Of a stretch of DNA of 64,000 bases, positions 6,494 through 16,587 are shown one piece after another. Positions within the stretch are counted from its first letter, which is position 1. Each line of letters starts with the position of its first letter. The notes under the pieces were generated by a model. The model was not told the origin of the DNA. It saw only the letters and a program-made list of their open reading frames with translations, and did no database searches. This DNA is from Cystobacter fuscus. GTDB lineage: Bacteria; Myxococcota; Myxococcia; Myxococcales; Myxococcaceae. Both the position numbers and the translations under genes were made by a program. The stretch lies in contig NZ_CP022098.1 in NCBI RefSeq assembly GCF_002305875.1, positions 3,410,001 through 3,474,000 on the forward strand, written 5' to 3'.

Positions 6494-9040
6494 TTACTCC
6501 TGGTTTCCGGTGTCCGGCTGGATGCGCAGCCGCTCCGGATCCTCCGGAGGGGGGGCGGACGGAGGCCGGACCTCGGGGGTCTCCGTTGTCGCCGGAGTTT
6601 GCAAACCCCTGGCGCCCGGCGAGACTTCCCCCGGGGCCACCGCGGACCCCGCCGGGGCGGGAGTGGACGAGGGGGCGGGCGTGCTGTTGGCGGGCCGCAG
6701 GACGCGCTCGCCGGGCATGCCGGGACCGCCATTCTCCGCCTTCTGCTCCTCGGTGAGCACCGTGCGGCGCATGCGGCCCAGGGGTCCGCTCTTGCGCTCG
6801 AAGTCCACGGGCACGTCGTAGCCGGCCACCTGGCCGTAGAACTGCTCCACGAACTGCTGCCGCTCCTGCATCTTGCGCTCGAAGATGCGCCGGAAGTCCG
6901 ACTGCTCGCGGATGATGTAGGGCGTGAGGAAGAGCAGCAGGTTCGTCTTGGTCTTGCTCTTGTTGGTGGAGCGGAACAGGTGGCCCAGCAGGGGCACGTC
7001 TCCGAGGATGGGCACCTTGGCGACGGTCTCGATGGTGCGCTCCTGCATGATGCCGCCGATGACCACCGTCTCCTGATCCTTGGCCACCACCGTCGTCTTC
7101 GCGCTGCGCTTGGACGTCGTGGGGCCGAGCACCGCGTCCGTCGAGGCGATCTCCTCCGTCTGCTCGGTGATGGCCATGCGGATGAAGTCGCTCTCGTTGA
7201 TCTGCGGCTTGATGGTGAGCTTGAGCTCCACGTTCTGGCGGGTGATGGGGGCGTAGAGGCTGCTCAAGCCGCCGAGCGAGCCGAGCAGGGAGTTGACGGG
7301 GTTGCCGGTGCCGGTGGTGGTGCCGGTGGTACCCAGCGACGAGGGCGAGAAGCCGGACTGGAAGGGCACGTTCTGGCCCACGGTGATCTCCGCCTCCTCG
7401 TTGTCGCTGGTGAGCAGGTGGGGGGTGGAGAGCACGTTGACGTCCGAGCTCTGCTGGAACGCGTGCAGCACGATGCCGAAGGCGGGGATGTCGATGCCCA
7501 GCGCCTTGAGCTCGGGGATGACGGGGCCCTGGAGGCCCGCGAGGAAGCCGCCGAAGCTGGCCAGGTTGGCGAGCGAGAAGGAGGGAGGCAGGCCGCTGGT
7601 GCTGTACTTGGTGCCCACCAGGCCCGAGCCCGTGCCCAGCGGCGTGCCCACCTGGTAGCCGCTGTGCACGTTCAACCCGAAGTCCTGCTTGCGGTCCAGG
7701 TTGACCTCCATGATGACCGCCTCGACGAACACCTGGCGCCGGGGCTTGTCCAGCTCGCGGATGACGCGCACGAGGCTGCGGTAGTCGCTCTGGCTGGCGA
7801 TGATGACGAGCGAGTTGGTGCCCTTGTCCGCGGAGATCTTCACCTCGCCGGAGAAGAGCTCGGCGGCGCCGCCCGAGCCCGGCTGACGGGGCGCGCCCGG
7901 CACTCCCGGCACGGGAACGGGCGAGCGCGGCCGGTTGCCGGTGCCCTGGGAGAGCGTCTGCAGGGTGCTGGCGATCTCCTCCGAGTTGGCGTTCTCCAGC
8001 GGGTAGACGTTGATGCGCTCGGTGCCGGCGGTGGGGATGTCCAGCTCGCGCACCAGGCTCTGGATGCGCTCGAAGGCCGCGGGGCTGGCCACGACGATGA
8101 GCTTGTTGGTGCGCTCATCCGGAATCATCTGCGAGAACGTCACCGGGCCGCTGGTCGAGTCGCCGCCCGGGCCGCTCGCGGGCATCGTCTCGCCCATCGA
8201 GCCTCCCGGCGGGGTCATCACCGCGGGGGCGCCGCGCGGGGTGCGGCCTTGCGGCATGCCCGGGTTGGGGTTGCCGCCCTTCTGCTCGAAGAGCTTCTGC
8301 ACCGTGGCGGCCACGTCCTGGGCGGTGGCGTACTGCACCTGGATGATGCGCACCTCGTCGCTGGCCGAGCGCGTGTCGAGCTGCTCGATGATGCGCTCGA
8401 GGCGGCGCACGTTGGAGCCCACGTCGTTGATGATGACGATGTCCGGCGGGTACGGGATGGTGTCGCCGTCCTTGGACACGAGCTGCTGGAGCACGCCGCG
8501 CAGGGGCTCCACTTCCACGTTCTTGATGCGGAACAGCTTGGTGATCATCTGCTCGTTGGTCGTGTACGCGCCCTCATCGTCCATGAGCGTGGGGATGGGG
8601 TTCTGCTTGGCGGCGCGCTTGTCCACGATCTTCAGGAAGCGCCCGTGCTGGTAGACGGCCAGGCCGTTGGCGTCGAGCGCCGCGAGGAACGCCGCGTAGA
8701 ACTGGTCCGCGTCCACCTCCACGCGCCCGTTCTCCGGGCCGAGGATGGAGATCTTCCCGCGCACGTTCTCCGGGAGGATGAACGTGCGGCACGTCGCGTC
8801 CGACACCGTCTGCACCAGCTTCTCGATGTCCACCTTGTCGAAGTAGATGTTGTAGCGGGCGCGGCGGCGCACCTCCTCGCACGTGGGCGTGGGCCTCACG
8901 GTCGTGCCATTCCCCTCGGGGTTGGTGCCCTGCGGGGTGATCTGCCGATCGGCGGAGCCGGGAGTGGTGGGGCGCTGGGCCAGGGCGGGCGAGGCCATCG
9001 CCAGGGACAGCAGGAGCAACCAGGACGGAAGCGTCTTCAT
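6494..9040 (-). CDS. gspD: Type II secretion outer-membrane secretin GspD
   Basis: GspD, 848 residues, forms the multimeric outer-membrane channel. It starts with a signal peptide (MKTLPSWLLLLSLAMASPALA). The N0 domain follows at about 65-140, then N1-N3 domains, with the N3 repeat type visible at VRIIQVQYATAQDVAATVQKL (about 260) and a variable linker rich in Gly, Pro and Met. The secretin domain begins at about 440 (RRQVFVEAVIMEVN) and includes VPILGDVPLLGHLF near 685. The tail (about 765-848) is Pro/Ala-rich and low in complexity. No separate GspS pilotin gene is visible in the window. It lies between gspC (27-base gap) and gspE (3-base gap). Confidence 0.96.
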   Translation of the reverse strand: MKTLPSWLLLLSLAMASPALAQRPTTPGSADRQITPQGTNPEGNGTTVRPTPTCEEVRRRARYNIYFDKVDIEKLVQTVSDATCRTFILPENVRGKISILGPENGRVEVDADQFYAAFLAALDANGLAVYQHGRFLKIVDKRAAKQNPIPTLMDDEGAYTTNEQMITKLFRIKNVEVEPLRGVLQQLVSKDGDTIPYPPDIVIINDVGSNVRRLERIIEQLDTRSASDEVRIIQVQYATAQDVAATVQKLFEQKGGNPNPGMPQGRTPRGAPAVMTPPGGSMGETMPASGPGGDSTSGPVTFSQMIPDERTNKLIVVASPAAFERIQSLVRELDIPTAGTERINVYPLENANSEEIASTLQTLSQGTGNRPRSPVPVPGVPGAPRQPGSGGAAELFSGEVKISADKGTNSLVIIASQSDYRSLVRVIRELDKPRRQVFVEAVIMEVNLDRKQDFGLNVHSGYQVGTPLGTGSGLVGTKYSTSGLPPSFSLANLASFGGFLAGLQGPVIPELKALGIDIPAFGIVLHAFQQSSDVNVLSTPHLLTSDNEEAEITVGQNVPFQSGFSPSSLGTTGTTTGTGNPVNSLLGSLGGLSSLYAPITRQNVELKLTIKPQINESDFIRMAITEQTEEIASTDAVLGPTTSKRSAKTTVVAKDQETVVIGGIMQERTIETVAKVPILGDVPLLGHLFRSTNKSKTKTNLLLFLTPYIIREQSDFRRIFERKMQERQQFVEQFYGQVAGYDVPVDFERKSGPLGRMRRTVLTEEQKAENGGPGMPGERVLRPANSTPAPSSTPAPAGSAVAPGEVSPGARGLQTPATTETPEVRPPSAPPPEDPERLRIQPDTGNQE

Positions 9041-9067
9041 GGAAGGGCGGGGTACGGCACGGCGGGG

Positions 9068-9985
9068 TTAGCGAATGGTGTAGTTCTTGCGGATGCTCGA
9101 GCCGTTGCGCTCCAGCTCGATTTCGATCCGCGAGGCTTCCTTCAGCTTGGTGTAGACCTCGAGGGCCTTCTCCGGGCTGTTGAGTTCGAAGCCGTTGATG
9201 CGCTTGATGACGTCGCCGTTCTGGACGCCAATCTTCGAGTAGATGGAGTCGGGGCGGATGGAGAAGAGCTTGAAGCCCTGCGCCTGACCGTCCTTGAAGG
9301 CCGGCACGATGCGCGCCTGCATGGCCACGTCGTTGAGGTTGGCCAGCGTGCGATCGATCTCCGTGCGGGGAATCTCGTAGTCGTTCTCGCCGGTGGCGCG
9401 GATGCCGTTGCCGAGGCCGGCGTTGGGCGTCTGCACGGGCGTGTTGGTGGGCAGCGGCGGCGGCGTGTACGTGGCCACGGCGCCATCGCCCGGCTGGCCG
9501 TCGATGTACTCCTTGCGCCCGTTGTTGAGGACGATGACGCGCAGCCGCTCGATGTCGATGACCTGGGCGCTGCTGCTCTCGATGGTGTCACCCACCATAT
9601 AGGTGTAGGAGCGCTGGTTGTTCATGTCCTGGATGGACGCCACGCTCCACAGCTTGTCGCTGGCCACCAGCGTGCCCAGCAGCTTCACCCGCAGGTTGCT
9701 CTTGACGGGCGCGGCGTTGGGATCCGCCACGGGCTGGGTGGGCTCGGCCACCACGGGGTCGGGCTCGGGAATCTTCACGCCCGTCAGCTCCGACATGCGC
9801 CGGATGTCCAACGAGGCCAGCATCTCGGTGGGCCGGGCCTTCTGCCGTGCCGCCACCTCACCCGAGGGCAGGGGCGTCAGGGCCGACTCGACGAACAGGT
9901 TCACCGTCTTCGCCGCCAGCAGCGCGACGAGCAGGATGAACACCAGGTTCACCGTCCAGAAGTACTTGCGGAAGAGGAGTTCCAT
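9068..9985 (-). CDS. gspC: Type II secretion inner-membrane connector GspC
   Basis: GspC, 305 residues, links the inner-membrane platform to the GspD secretin. It has a short cytoplasmic tail, one membrane helix (about 11-29), a Pro-rich linker and the homology-region domain (about 85-160, with VKLLGTLVAS and YMVGDTI). A PDZ domain follows at about 210-300, with NGDVIKRINGFEL. The frame stays open upstream to a possible start at 10039. I prefer the ATG at 9985 because a near-perfect sigma-54 promoter at 10017-10032 lies inside that upstream stretch and would start the transcript near 10007. The ribosome site before 9985 is weak. It is the first gene of the gsp operon. Confidence 0.88.
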   Translation of the reverse strand: MELLFRKYFWTVNLVFILLVALLAAKTVNLFVESALTPLPSGEVAARQKARPTEMLASLDIRRMSELTGVKIPEPDPVVAEPTQPVADPNAAPVKSNLRVKLLGTLVASDKLWSVASIQDMNNQRSYTYMVGDTIESSSAQVIDIERLRVIVLNNGRKEYIDGQPGDGAVATYTPPPLPTNTPVQTPNAGLGNGIRATGENDYEIPRTEIDRTLANLNDVAMQARIVPAFKDGQAQGFKLFSIRPDSIYSKIGVQNGDVIKRINGFELNSPEKALEVYTKLKEASRIEIELERNGSSIRKNYTIR

Positions 9986-10016
9986 CACACGTCCAGAGAA
10001 GGCCTGCCCGGGATTG

Positions 10017-10032
10017 AGCAAGTGGGGTGCCA
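10017..10032 (-). promoter_or_regulatory. Sigma-54 (-24/-12) promoter for the gsp operon
   Basis: Read on the minus strand the bases are TGGCAC-CCCAC-TTGCT, an exact match to the sigma-54 consensus TGGCAC-N5-TTGCW. The -24 GG is at 10031-10030 and the -12 GC at 10019-10018. The predicted start of transcription is near 10007, about 22 bases before the gspC ATG at 9985. The neighbouring gene upstream encodes a sigma-54 activator, which supports the call. Confidence 0.75.
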
Positions 10033-10177
10033 TCCACATCGGGGAGCGGGCAACCCGAGCCTTACAGCCAAGGTCTTGAAATCATTCCGGAATAACTCGT
10101 CCGGCTGACACGGGCGGTCCGGGCTTCCGGGGCGCGAGACAAAATGTCAACGCGGCGGGAGGCGGCTTGACGCCCTG

Positions 10178-11590
<1,413 letters not shown>

Positions 11591-11612
11591 GGTGGGCGCG
11601 GTCTTGCAATCC

Positions 11613-12608
11613 CTATTCCGCTTCCTCGCTCCCCAACAGGGGTCCGCTCATGCGGCCGAGGTCCTCGCGGTTGACCTTGTCCAGGTTGAACTTGCGGGCG
11701 CTGGAGATCATCCGGGTGAGGGTGGGCTCGAACTCGACGGGGCCGTCCTTCTTGAAGCGCAGGAAGTTGATGCGCGCCACGACGAAGTTCTTGAGGTAGG
11801 GGCTCTGCAGGCCGCGCGCCTTGAGGGCGTCCACCACGCCGGCCACGGTGTCGTCCAGCTCGAGCAGCCGGTCCGCGCGCGCCTCGCGCACCGCGAGCGC
11901 CTCGGCCAGGGGCAGGGGGAGGAAGGCCTCGGCGCGCTTGATGAAGGGGTGGTAGGCGCCGCCGGAGAAGCGCGGCCGTTTCTCGTACGCGGCCCCGAGC
12001 GTGAGGAAGGCGGGCTCCTCGAAGAGGTGGGCGAAGTCCGCCTCGCGCCCGGCGCGCGCGCCGGTGAGGCCCCGGTGCATGCGGATGACCTCCAGGGAGC
12101 GCTCCTTGAGGTTGTGCGCCTTCTCGGTGTTGAGGGCGAGGATCTGATAGGCCACGTCCTCCTCGGGCAGCACCAGGGCCATGATGGCCTTGCCTCCCAG
12201 CAGCTTGGAGGCCTGGAGCCGGTGGTTGCCGTTGGGCGTCCAGTACCGGCCCTCCTTGCGGATGGCGATGATGGGATCCAGGAACCGGTCCAACCGCTCC
12301 ATCGCCGAGGCGAGCCGCTTGACGTGGGGCTCGGACACGTCGCGCTGGTAGGGGGTGGGCTCCACCTTGTCGATCGGCAGGGCGGCGAACACCACGGTGT
12401 GCGCCCCGAGCGGATCCCGATAGAGGCCGACCACCTGGCCGCCGTCGGCGAGGATGCCCTGCACCAGCTCCGTCTCGGGGGCGTGCGCCTCGCTCACCAC
12501 CTCGGCGGGCGAGAGGCCCTTGGAGGCGGGCTCGGCCTTCTTGCGGCGGGGCCGGCGGGTCGTGGTGGACGCACTGGCGGTCTTCTTGCGCGGCGACTTC
12601 GCGGCCAT
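11613..12608 (-). CDS. ParB/sulfiredoxin-fold N-terminal domain protein
   Basis: 331 residues. A basic, Ala/Lys/Thr-rich tail (1-30) precedes a ParB-type domain (about 75-180) with LPIDKVEPTPYQRDVSEPHVKRL and a catalytic-type segment PNGNHRLQASKLLGG near residue 125. In true chromosome-partition ParB this segment is GERRxxA and binds CTP; here it is GNHRLQA, so this is a divergent member and probably not the chromosomal ParB. No parA gene is adjacent. The C-terminal part (about 190-331) is mostly helical and unrecognised; I see no clear helix-turn-helix. The gene is 22 bases upstream of the response regulator on the same strand and may be co-transcribed with it. The target or substrate is unknown. 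Confidence 0.7.
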   Translation of the reverse strand: MAAKSPRKKTASASTTTRRPRRKKAEPASKGLSPAEVVSEAHAPETELVQGILADGGQVVGLYRDPLGAHTVVFAALPIDKVEPTPYQRDVSEPHVKRLASAMERLDRFLDPIIAIRKEGRYWTPNGNHRLQASKLLGGKAIMALVLPEEDVAYQILALNTEKAHNLKERSLEVIRMHRGLTGARAGREADFAHLFEEPAFLTLGAAYEKRPRFSGGAYHPFIKRAEAFLPLPLAEALAVREARADRLLELDDTVAGVVDALKARGLQSPYLKNFVVARINFLRFKKDGPVEFEPTLTRMISSARKFNLDKVNREDLGRMSGPLLGSEEAE

Positions 12609-12771
12609 GGATGCCCCTCGAGCGGAAAACCCGCGGCATGCTTCCGCATCACGCGCGGGGAGTCATTCCCTGGTTTGTCCACTCGGACGTCCCGATGCCA
12701 TGACGGGGTGCGTCAAGCGGGGTGGGTGGGGGTCTTCTCCACGCTGGGGGGGCGGGCACGGGGGGAGTAAG

Positions 12772-14712
12772 ATGCGCGCCGCCATGCCTCCCAACCGTCG
12801 CGACCCCTCTCGCCATCCGTCCACCACCTCCGCCCGGGCCCGGCCTCCCGTCGAGGAGAACGAGGAGGTGGAGGAGCAGGAGGGGGACGCGCCGCCCGAG
12901 GGCGACGAGGGGTCCTTCGACGAGGAGCAGGCCTTCCAGGAGGAGGACGACAATCCGGACGCCACGCGGGCCGGGCCGCCCCTGACGCTGGAGATCATCG
13001 AGGGGCCGGATCGGGGCCGGCGCAAGCGCTTCCAGGGCGTGCGCATGGTCATCGGCCGGGGCGTGGACTGCGAGCTGACGCTCGGGGATCAGTCCGTGTC
13101 GCGCCGCCACGTGGAGCTGGTGTACGGCGGCGAGACGGGGGTGATGTTGCGCGACCTGGTCAGCGGCAACGGCACCCGGGTGAATGACGAGCGCGTGGAG
13201 GAGGTGCGCCTCAACCACGACGACGTCATCACCATTGGCCGCACCAGCATCCGCTTCGTCGACGAGCTGGAGCGCGTCCGGCGCAAGCGCCAGGAGGAAG
13301 AGGAGGCCGAGCGCAAGGAGAAGGAGGAGGCCGAGCGCCTGGCGCTCGAGGAGGAGGAGGCCCGGAAGAAGGCCGAGGAGGAGGCGGAAGCGGCGAAGAA
13401 GAAGGCCGAGGAGGAGGCGGAAGCGGCGAAGAAGAAGGCCGAGGAGGAAGCGGCCAAGGCGCTCCCCCCGAAGCCGCCCCCGCGCGACCCCTTGCGGCTG
13501 ATGGTCGCGGGCGTGCTCGTGCTGGTGCTCGCGCTCATTGGCGGCGGGGTGCTCTTCTTCAAGAAGGACTCCTCGGAGCCCGCCCCCCTCACGCCCAAGC
13601 AGCTGCGCGCCCAGACCCTGTTGCAGGAGGCGCGCAACTCCTTCCGGCGCGGCGACTACGCGGAGGCGGTGGACCTGGCCGAGCAGGCCGACGGGCTCGT
13701 CCCGGGCATGGACGCGGAGAACTTCCTGGCGGCCGCTCGCAAGGAGCTGTCCATCGTGAAGGCCTTCGAGGAGGTGCGCGCGCTCATGGGCTCCTTCGAC
13801 TTCGCCAAGGCGCGCGAGCTGCTCACGTCGACGCCCCCGGGCACCGCGGCGAAGACCGCGGAGGCGCGGGTGAAGCTCGAGGACGAGCTGACCAAGGCCG
13901 AGCTGGCCTACCAGGTGAAGCAGGTGGAGGCCGCGCTGGATGCCCGGGACGTGACCACGGCGCACATGCTCATCTCCCGGTTGCCCGCGGATCGTCAGCC
14001 GCCTTACCTGGCCCGGGTGGCGGAGCTGGAGTCGGTGCTCGCCCAGGAGGCCGTGGACGCGGAGCTCCAGGAGAACAACCGTCGGGCCGCCGCCGCCCGT
14101 CAGGCCCAGGCCCAGCGCGAGGCGTTCGTCGTCGCCGCCCTCAGCCCCGTGCAGCAGCGCTTCGACGCGGGGGACTACGCGCGCGCGGTGCTCGAGTGTG
14201 ACCGGGTCATCGAGCAGTACGCGGCCGACAAGGAGATCCGCGAGCGCGCCCGGCTGCTCAAGAAGCTCATCCCCCAGTTCGCCCGCTTCTACGAGGATGC
14301 CCAGCGCAAGGTGAGCTCCAACGCGCTGGAGTCCGCGGCGCGCCCCCTGCGCTCGGCGGCGGACCTCTACCGGCAGATCGGCTTCAAGGGCGCCGTGGGG
14401 GACACGATCCGCGGTCAGCTCGTGCAGTCCTCGGTGGTCGCGGGCAAGGCGGCCCTGGCGCGCAACGATCTGCCCGGCGCGGCCGGCTTCTTCCAGGAAG
14501 CCGTGCGCATCAACCCGGAGGATCCCCGGGCCCGGGACGGACAGGCGGCCCTGCAGACGCGGCTGGAGACCGTCTACCGGCAGGCCTACATGCAGCGGGA
14601 TCGGGATCCCGAGCGCTCCCTGGAGACGTTCCGGATGATCGCCGAGCTGGCCGCCGAGGGCTCGGTGCTGAAGATCCAGGCCGAGGAGCAACTTCAGGCG
14701 ACGGCCCCGTAG
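12772..14712 (+). CDS. FHA domain / coiled-coil / single-TM / TPR protein
   Basis: 646 residues from the ATG at 12772, preceded by GGGGGAG five bases upstream; the longer open frame to 12454 overlaps the divergent gene and has no ribosome site. After an acidic tail (about 20-65) comes a forkhead-associated domain (about 68-160) with GRGVDCELTLGDQSVSRRHVEL and GNGTRVND, the phosphothreonine-binding residues. Next is a Glu/Lys/Ala-rich coil (about 165-235) with an exact 33-base repeat, then one membrane helix (about 243-263, LMVAGVLVLVLALIGGGVLFF) and a helical TPR-like domain (about 275-640). The FHA side is therefore cytoplasmic and the TPR side periplasmic. It begins a three-gene operon. It probably links a Ser/Thr kinase signal to an envelope complex; the partner is unknown. 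Confidence 0.85.
   Translation: MRAAMPPNRRDPSRHPSTTSARARPPVEENEEVEEQEGDAPPEGDEGSFDEEQAFQEEDDNPDATRAGPPLTLEIIEGPDRGRRKRFQGVRMVIGRGVDCELTLGDQSVSRRHVELVYGGETGVMLRDLVSGNGTRVNDERVEEVRLNHDDVITIGRTSIRFVDELERVRRKRQEEEEAERKEKEEAERLALEEEEARKKAEEEAEAAKKKAEEEAEAAKKKAEEEAAKALPPKPPPRDPLRLMVAGVLVLVLALIGGGVLFFKKDSSEPAPLTPKQLRAQTLLQEARNSFRRGDYAEAVDLAEQADGLVPGMDAENFLAAARKELSIVKAFEEVRALMGSFDFAKARELLTSTPPGTAAKTAEARVKLEDELTKAELAYQVKQVEAALDARDVTTAHMLISRLPADRQPPYLARVAELESVLAQEAVDAELQENNRRAAAARQAQAQREAFVVAALSPVQQRFDAGDYARAVLECDRVIEQYAADKEIRERARLLKKLIPQFARFYEDAQRKVSSNALESAARPLRSAADLYRQIGFKGAVGDTIRGQLVQSSVVAGKAALARNDLPGAAGFFQEAVRINPEDPRARDGQAALQTRLETVYRQAYMQRDRDPERSLETFRMIAELAAEGSVLKIQAEEQLQATAP
13372..13437 (+). repeat. 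Two exact 33-base tandem repeats inside the FHA gene
   Basis: Two identical 33-base units (13372-13404 and 13405-13437) each encode AEEEAEAAKKK, and a third partial copy follows. They extend a charged coiled coil between the FHA domain and the membrane helix. The number of units could change by slippage, altering the length of the coil. Confidence 0.85.
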
Positions 14713-14752
14713 TCAGGTGCGCTAGGGTCGCGCGCCAGCGCGGAGGAGCCAG

Positions 14753-16099
14753 ATGAACGAGTCATCGTTGCGGGAACTGGGGTGGGATCTGCTGGAGGAT
14801 CGGCAGTTCGAGCGGGCACTGGCGGTGTTCGCCGAGTCGGTGCGCCGGGTGCCCGCGGATCACCGCTCGCGGATGATGGCGGCGCGCTGCCTGGCGGAGC
14901 TGGGCGAGCGCGAGCGCGCCGTCACCGTGTACCACGCGTGCGCCGAGGGCCTGTTGCGGCGCGACTACCTGCTGTCCGCCATGGCGGCGTGCAAGCTGGG
15001 ACTGGAGCTGGCGCCCCAGGAGCGGCGCCTGCGCGACACGCTGGTGCGGCTGCATGCACGCGCCTCGCGCAGCGCGGCCGGGCGCGCCTCGGTGCCGCCA
15101 CCGCTGCCGCCCGAGACGCTCTATGACGGCAAGGTGGAGACGGACCTGATGGGCATGGTGGGCGAGGAGCTGAGCGACCGCGCCATCGAGGTGCTCGCCG
15201 CGCCGGACCCCGGCGGCAGCGCCAACCCGGCGGACCGGCCCCCCCTGCCGCTCTTCGCCGAGCTGGACCTGGAGGCCTTCATCGACCTGGTCACGCGCAT
15301 GAGCTACCGCTCCATCAAGGCCGACGAGGTGGTGAGCGCCGAGAACGACAGCCCCGACCGGTTGTACGTCATCGTCGCCGGCAAGGCGGAGGTGACGCGG
15401 CAGGTGGGTGAGGAGGCCCGGACGCTGGGCTTCCTCGGGGGCGGCTCCATCTTCGGCGAGCTGTCGCTGCTCACCGGCGCGCCCTCCACGGCCACCGTGA
15501 CGGCCGTGGTGGACATGGAGGTCTTCGAGGTGCGCCGCGAGCACCTCAACGCGGTGGCCAAGAGCCACCCCTCGGTGCCGCAGGTGCTGGCGCAGTTCGC
15601 GCACAAGCGCATGGAGCGCAACCTCATCGCCACCTCGCCCCTGTTCCAGCCCATGCCCGAGTCCGAGCGCGCCGCGCTCCTGCAGCGCTTCGACTTCCGC
15701 GCCTTGCCGCCCGGGGAGAAGGTGCTGGTGGAGGGTGAGCACTCCCCGGGCCTCTTCCTCGTGCTGGCGGGTGAGCTGGTGGTGCAGAAGGAGGACCCCG
15801 CGGGCGGCATCGTGCGCCTGGGCGTGCTGCGCGAGGGCGAGGTGGCCGGGGAGATCTCCCTGCTCACGGGCCTGCGCGCCACGGCCACCGTGGTGTCCGC
15901 GCGCAAGACGGCCGCCGCCTTCCTCGCGCGCGCGGCCTTCCATGATCTGGTGAAGCAGTACCCGCACATCCAGAAGTACCTCGAGCAGCTGTCCGACCGC
16001 CGGCTCAAGCAGATCGGCGAGGCGCTGCGGCCCGCGGAGATCCTCGACGCGGACGAGCTGCTGGAAGTGGATGCGCCGGGCACCGGGAGCGTGGGATGA
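14753..16099 (+). CDS. TPR protein with two degenerate cyclic-nucleotide-binding domains
   Basis: 448 residues, GGAGGAG ribosome site seven bases before the ATG. Residues 1-100 are TPR-like helices. Two cyclic-nucleotide-binding domains follow at about 170-290 and 300-420. Their phosphate-binding cassettes read FGELSLLTGAPSTATV and AGEISLLTGLRATATV. The glycine and glutamate are kept, but the arginine that normally contacts the cyclic phosphate is not at its aligned position in either domain, so they may bind another ligand or none. There is no DNA-binding domain, signal peptide or membrane helix. It follows the FHA gene by 40 bases and overlaps the next gene by 4, so the three are probably one unit. 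I infer a scaffold or signalling adaptor. Confidence 0.82.
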   Translation: MNESSLRELGWDLLEDRQFERALAVFAESVRRVPADHRSRMMAARCLAELGERERAVTVYHACAEGLLRRDYLLSAMAACKLGLELAPQERRLRDTLVRLHARASRSAAGRASVPPPLPPETLYDGKVETDLMGMVGEELSDRAIEVLAAPDPGGSANPADRPPLPLFAELDLEAFIDLVTRMSYRSIKADEVVSAENDSPDRLYVIVAGKAEVTRQVGEEARTLGFLGGGSIFGELSLLTGAPSTATVTAVVDMEVFEVRREHLNAVAKSHPSVPQVLAQFAHKRMERNLIATSPLFQPMPESERAALLQRFDFRALPPGEKVLVEGEHSPGLFLVLAGELVVQKEDPAGGIVRLGVLREGEVAGEISLLTGLRATATVVSARKTAAAFLARAAFHDLVKQYPHIQKYLEQLSDRRLKQIGEALRPAEILDADELLEVDAPGTGSVG

Positions 16100-16587
16100 C
16101 GTTGTCCCGAGGTCAGGTGCTGGGGGTGGTGCTGGCGCTGCTCGCCGCGGGCGTGGTGCTCGCCCTCTGGCCTCAGCAGGAGCCGGGGGTGAAGGACGCC
16201 ATCACCCGGCGGGTACTCCAGATGAGCGACGCCGCCGAGCGCAAGGACATGGCCGACCTGATGGATGGCGTGGCCGAGTCCTTCCGCTCGGAGCAGGGCT
16301 GGGACAAGCAGCAGCTCAAGGGCGTGTTGTTGGGGCAGGTGCTGCGCGGCCAGTGGGTGCGCGTCTTCGTGAAGGACCTGCACGTGACGGAGGTGTCCCC
16401 GAGCCAGGGCGACGTGCAGGTGAAGCTCATCTTCGGCCGCTCGGAGGCGGACACGCTGGAGAGCCTGGCGCGCGACAGCGTGCTGAGCGCCTACCTGATC
16501 GAGGCCCGCTTCGACAAGCAGGCGGATGGGGAGTGGCGCGTGGTGGGCGCGAAGCACCGGAGCCTGAGTCCCGGCGAGTTGTTCTAG
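16096..16587 (+). CDS. Membrane-anchored NTF2-like hypothetical protein
   Basis: 163 residues. A signal-anchor helix is at about 8-25 (VLGVVLALLAAGVVLAL). The remainder looks like a small alpha+beta NTF2/SnoaL-like domain: an N-terminal helical stretch around AAERKDMADLMDGVAESF, then strands, ending in a typical GEWRVVGAKHRSL strand. I see no catalytic residues. It overlaps the stop of the preceding cyclic-nucleotide-domain gene by 4 bases and converges with the TPR gene on the other strand, also with a 4-base overlap. It is probably a periplasmic accessory protein of the FHA/CNB operon. The fold assignment is by pattern only. Confidence 0.6.
   Translation: MTLSRGQVLGVVLALLAAGVVLALWPQQEPGVKDAITRRVLQMSDAAERKDMADLMDGVAESFRSEQGWDKQQLKGVLLGQVLRGQWVRVFVKDLHVTEVSPSQGDVQVKLIFGRSEADTLESLARDSVLSAYLIEARFDKQADGEWRVVGAKHRSLSPGELF

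Noticed and set aside
9986-10039. A longer gspC start at 10039
   Set aside because: The sigma-54 promoter lies inside this stretch, so it would not be in the transcript.
4337-10108. A 1923-residue open frame on the plus strand opposite gspC-gspF
   Set aside because: It lies antisense to well-supported gsp genes and its residues are mostly His, Asp, Arg, Gly and Leu, the usual shadow pattern in GC-rich DNA.
11613-12608. Calling the ParB-domain gene the chromosomal parB
   Set aside because: The CTP-binding segment is GNHRLQA rather than GERRxxA and no parA gene or parS-like site is adjacent.
13372-13460. A possible CRISPR or noncoding repeat array
   Set aside because: The units are tandem with no spacers and stay in frame as a Glu/Ala/Lys coil within the FHA gene.
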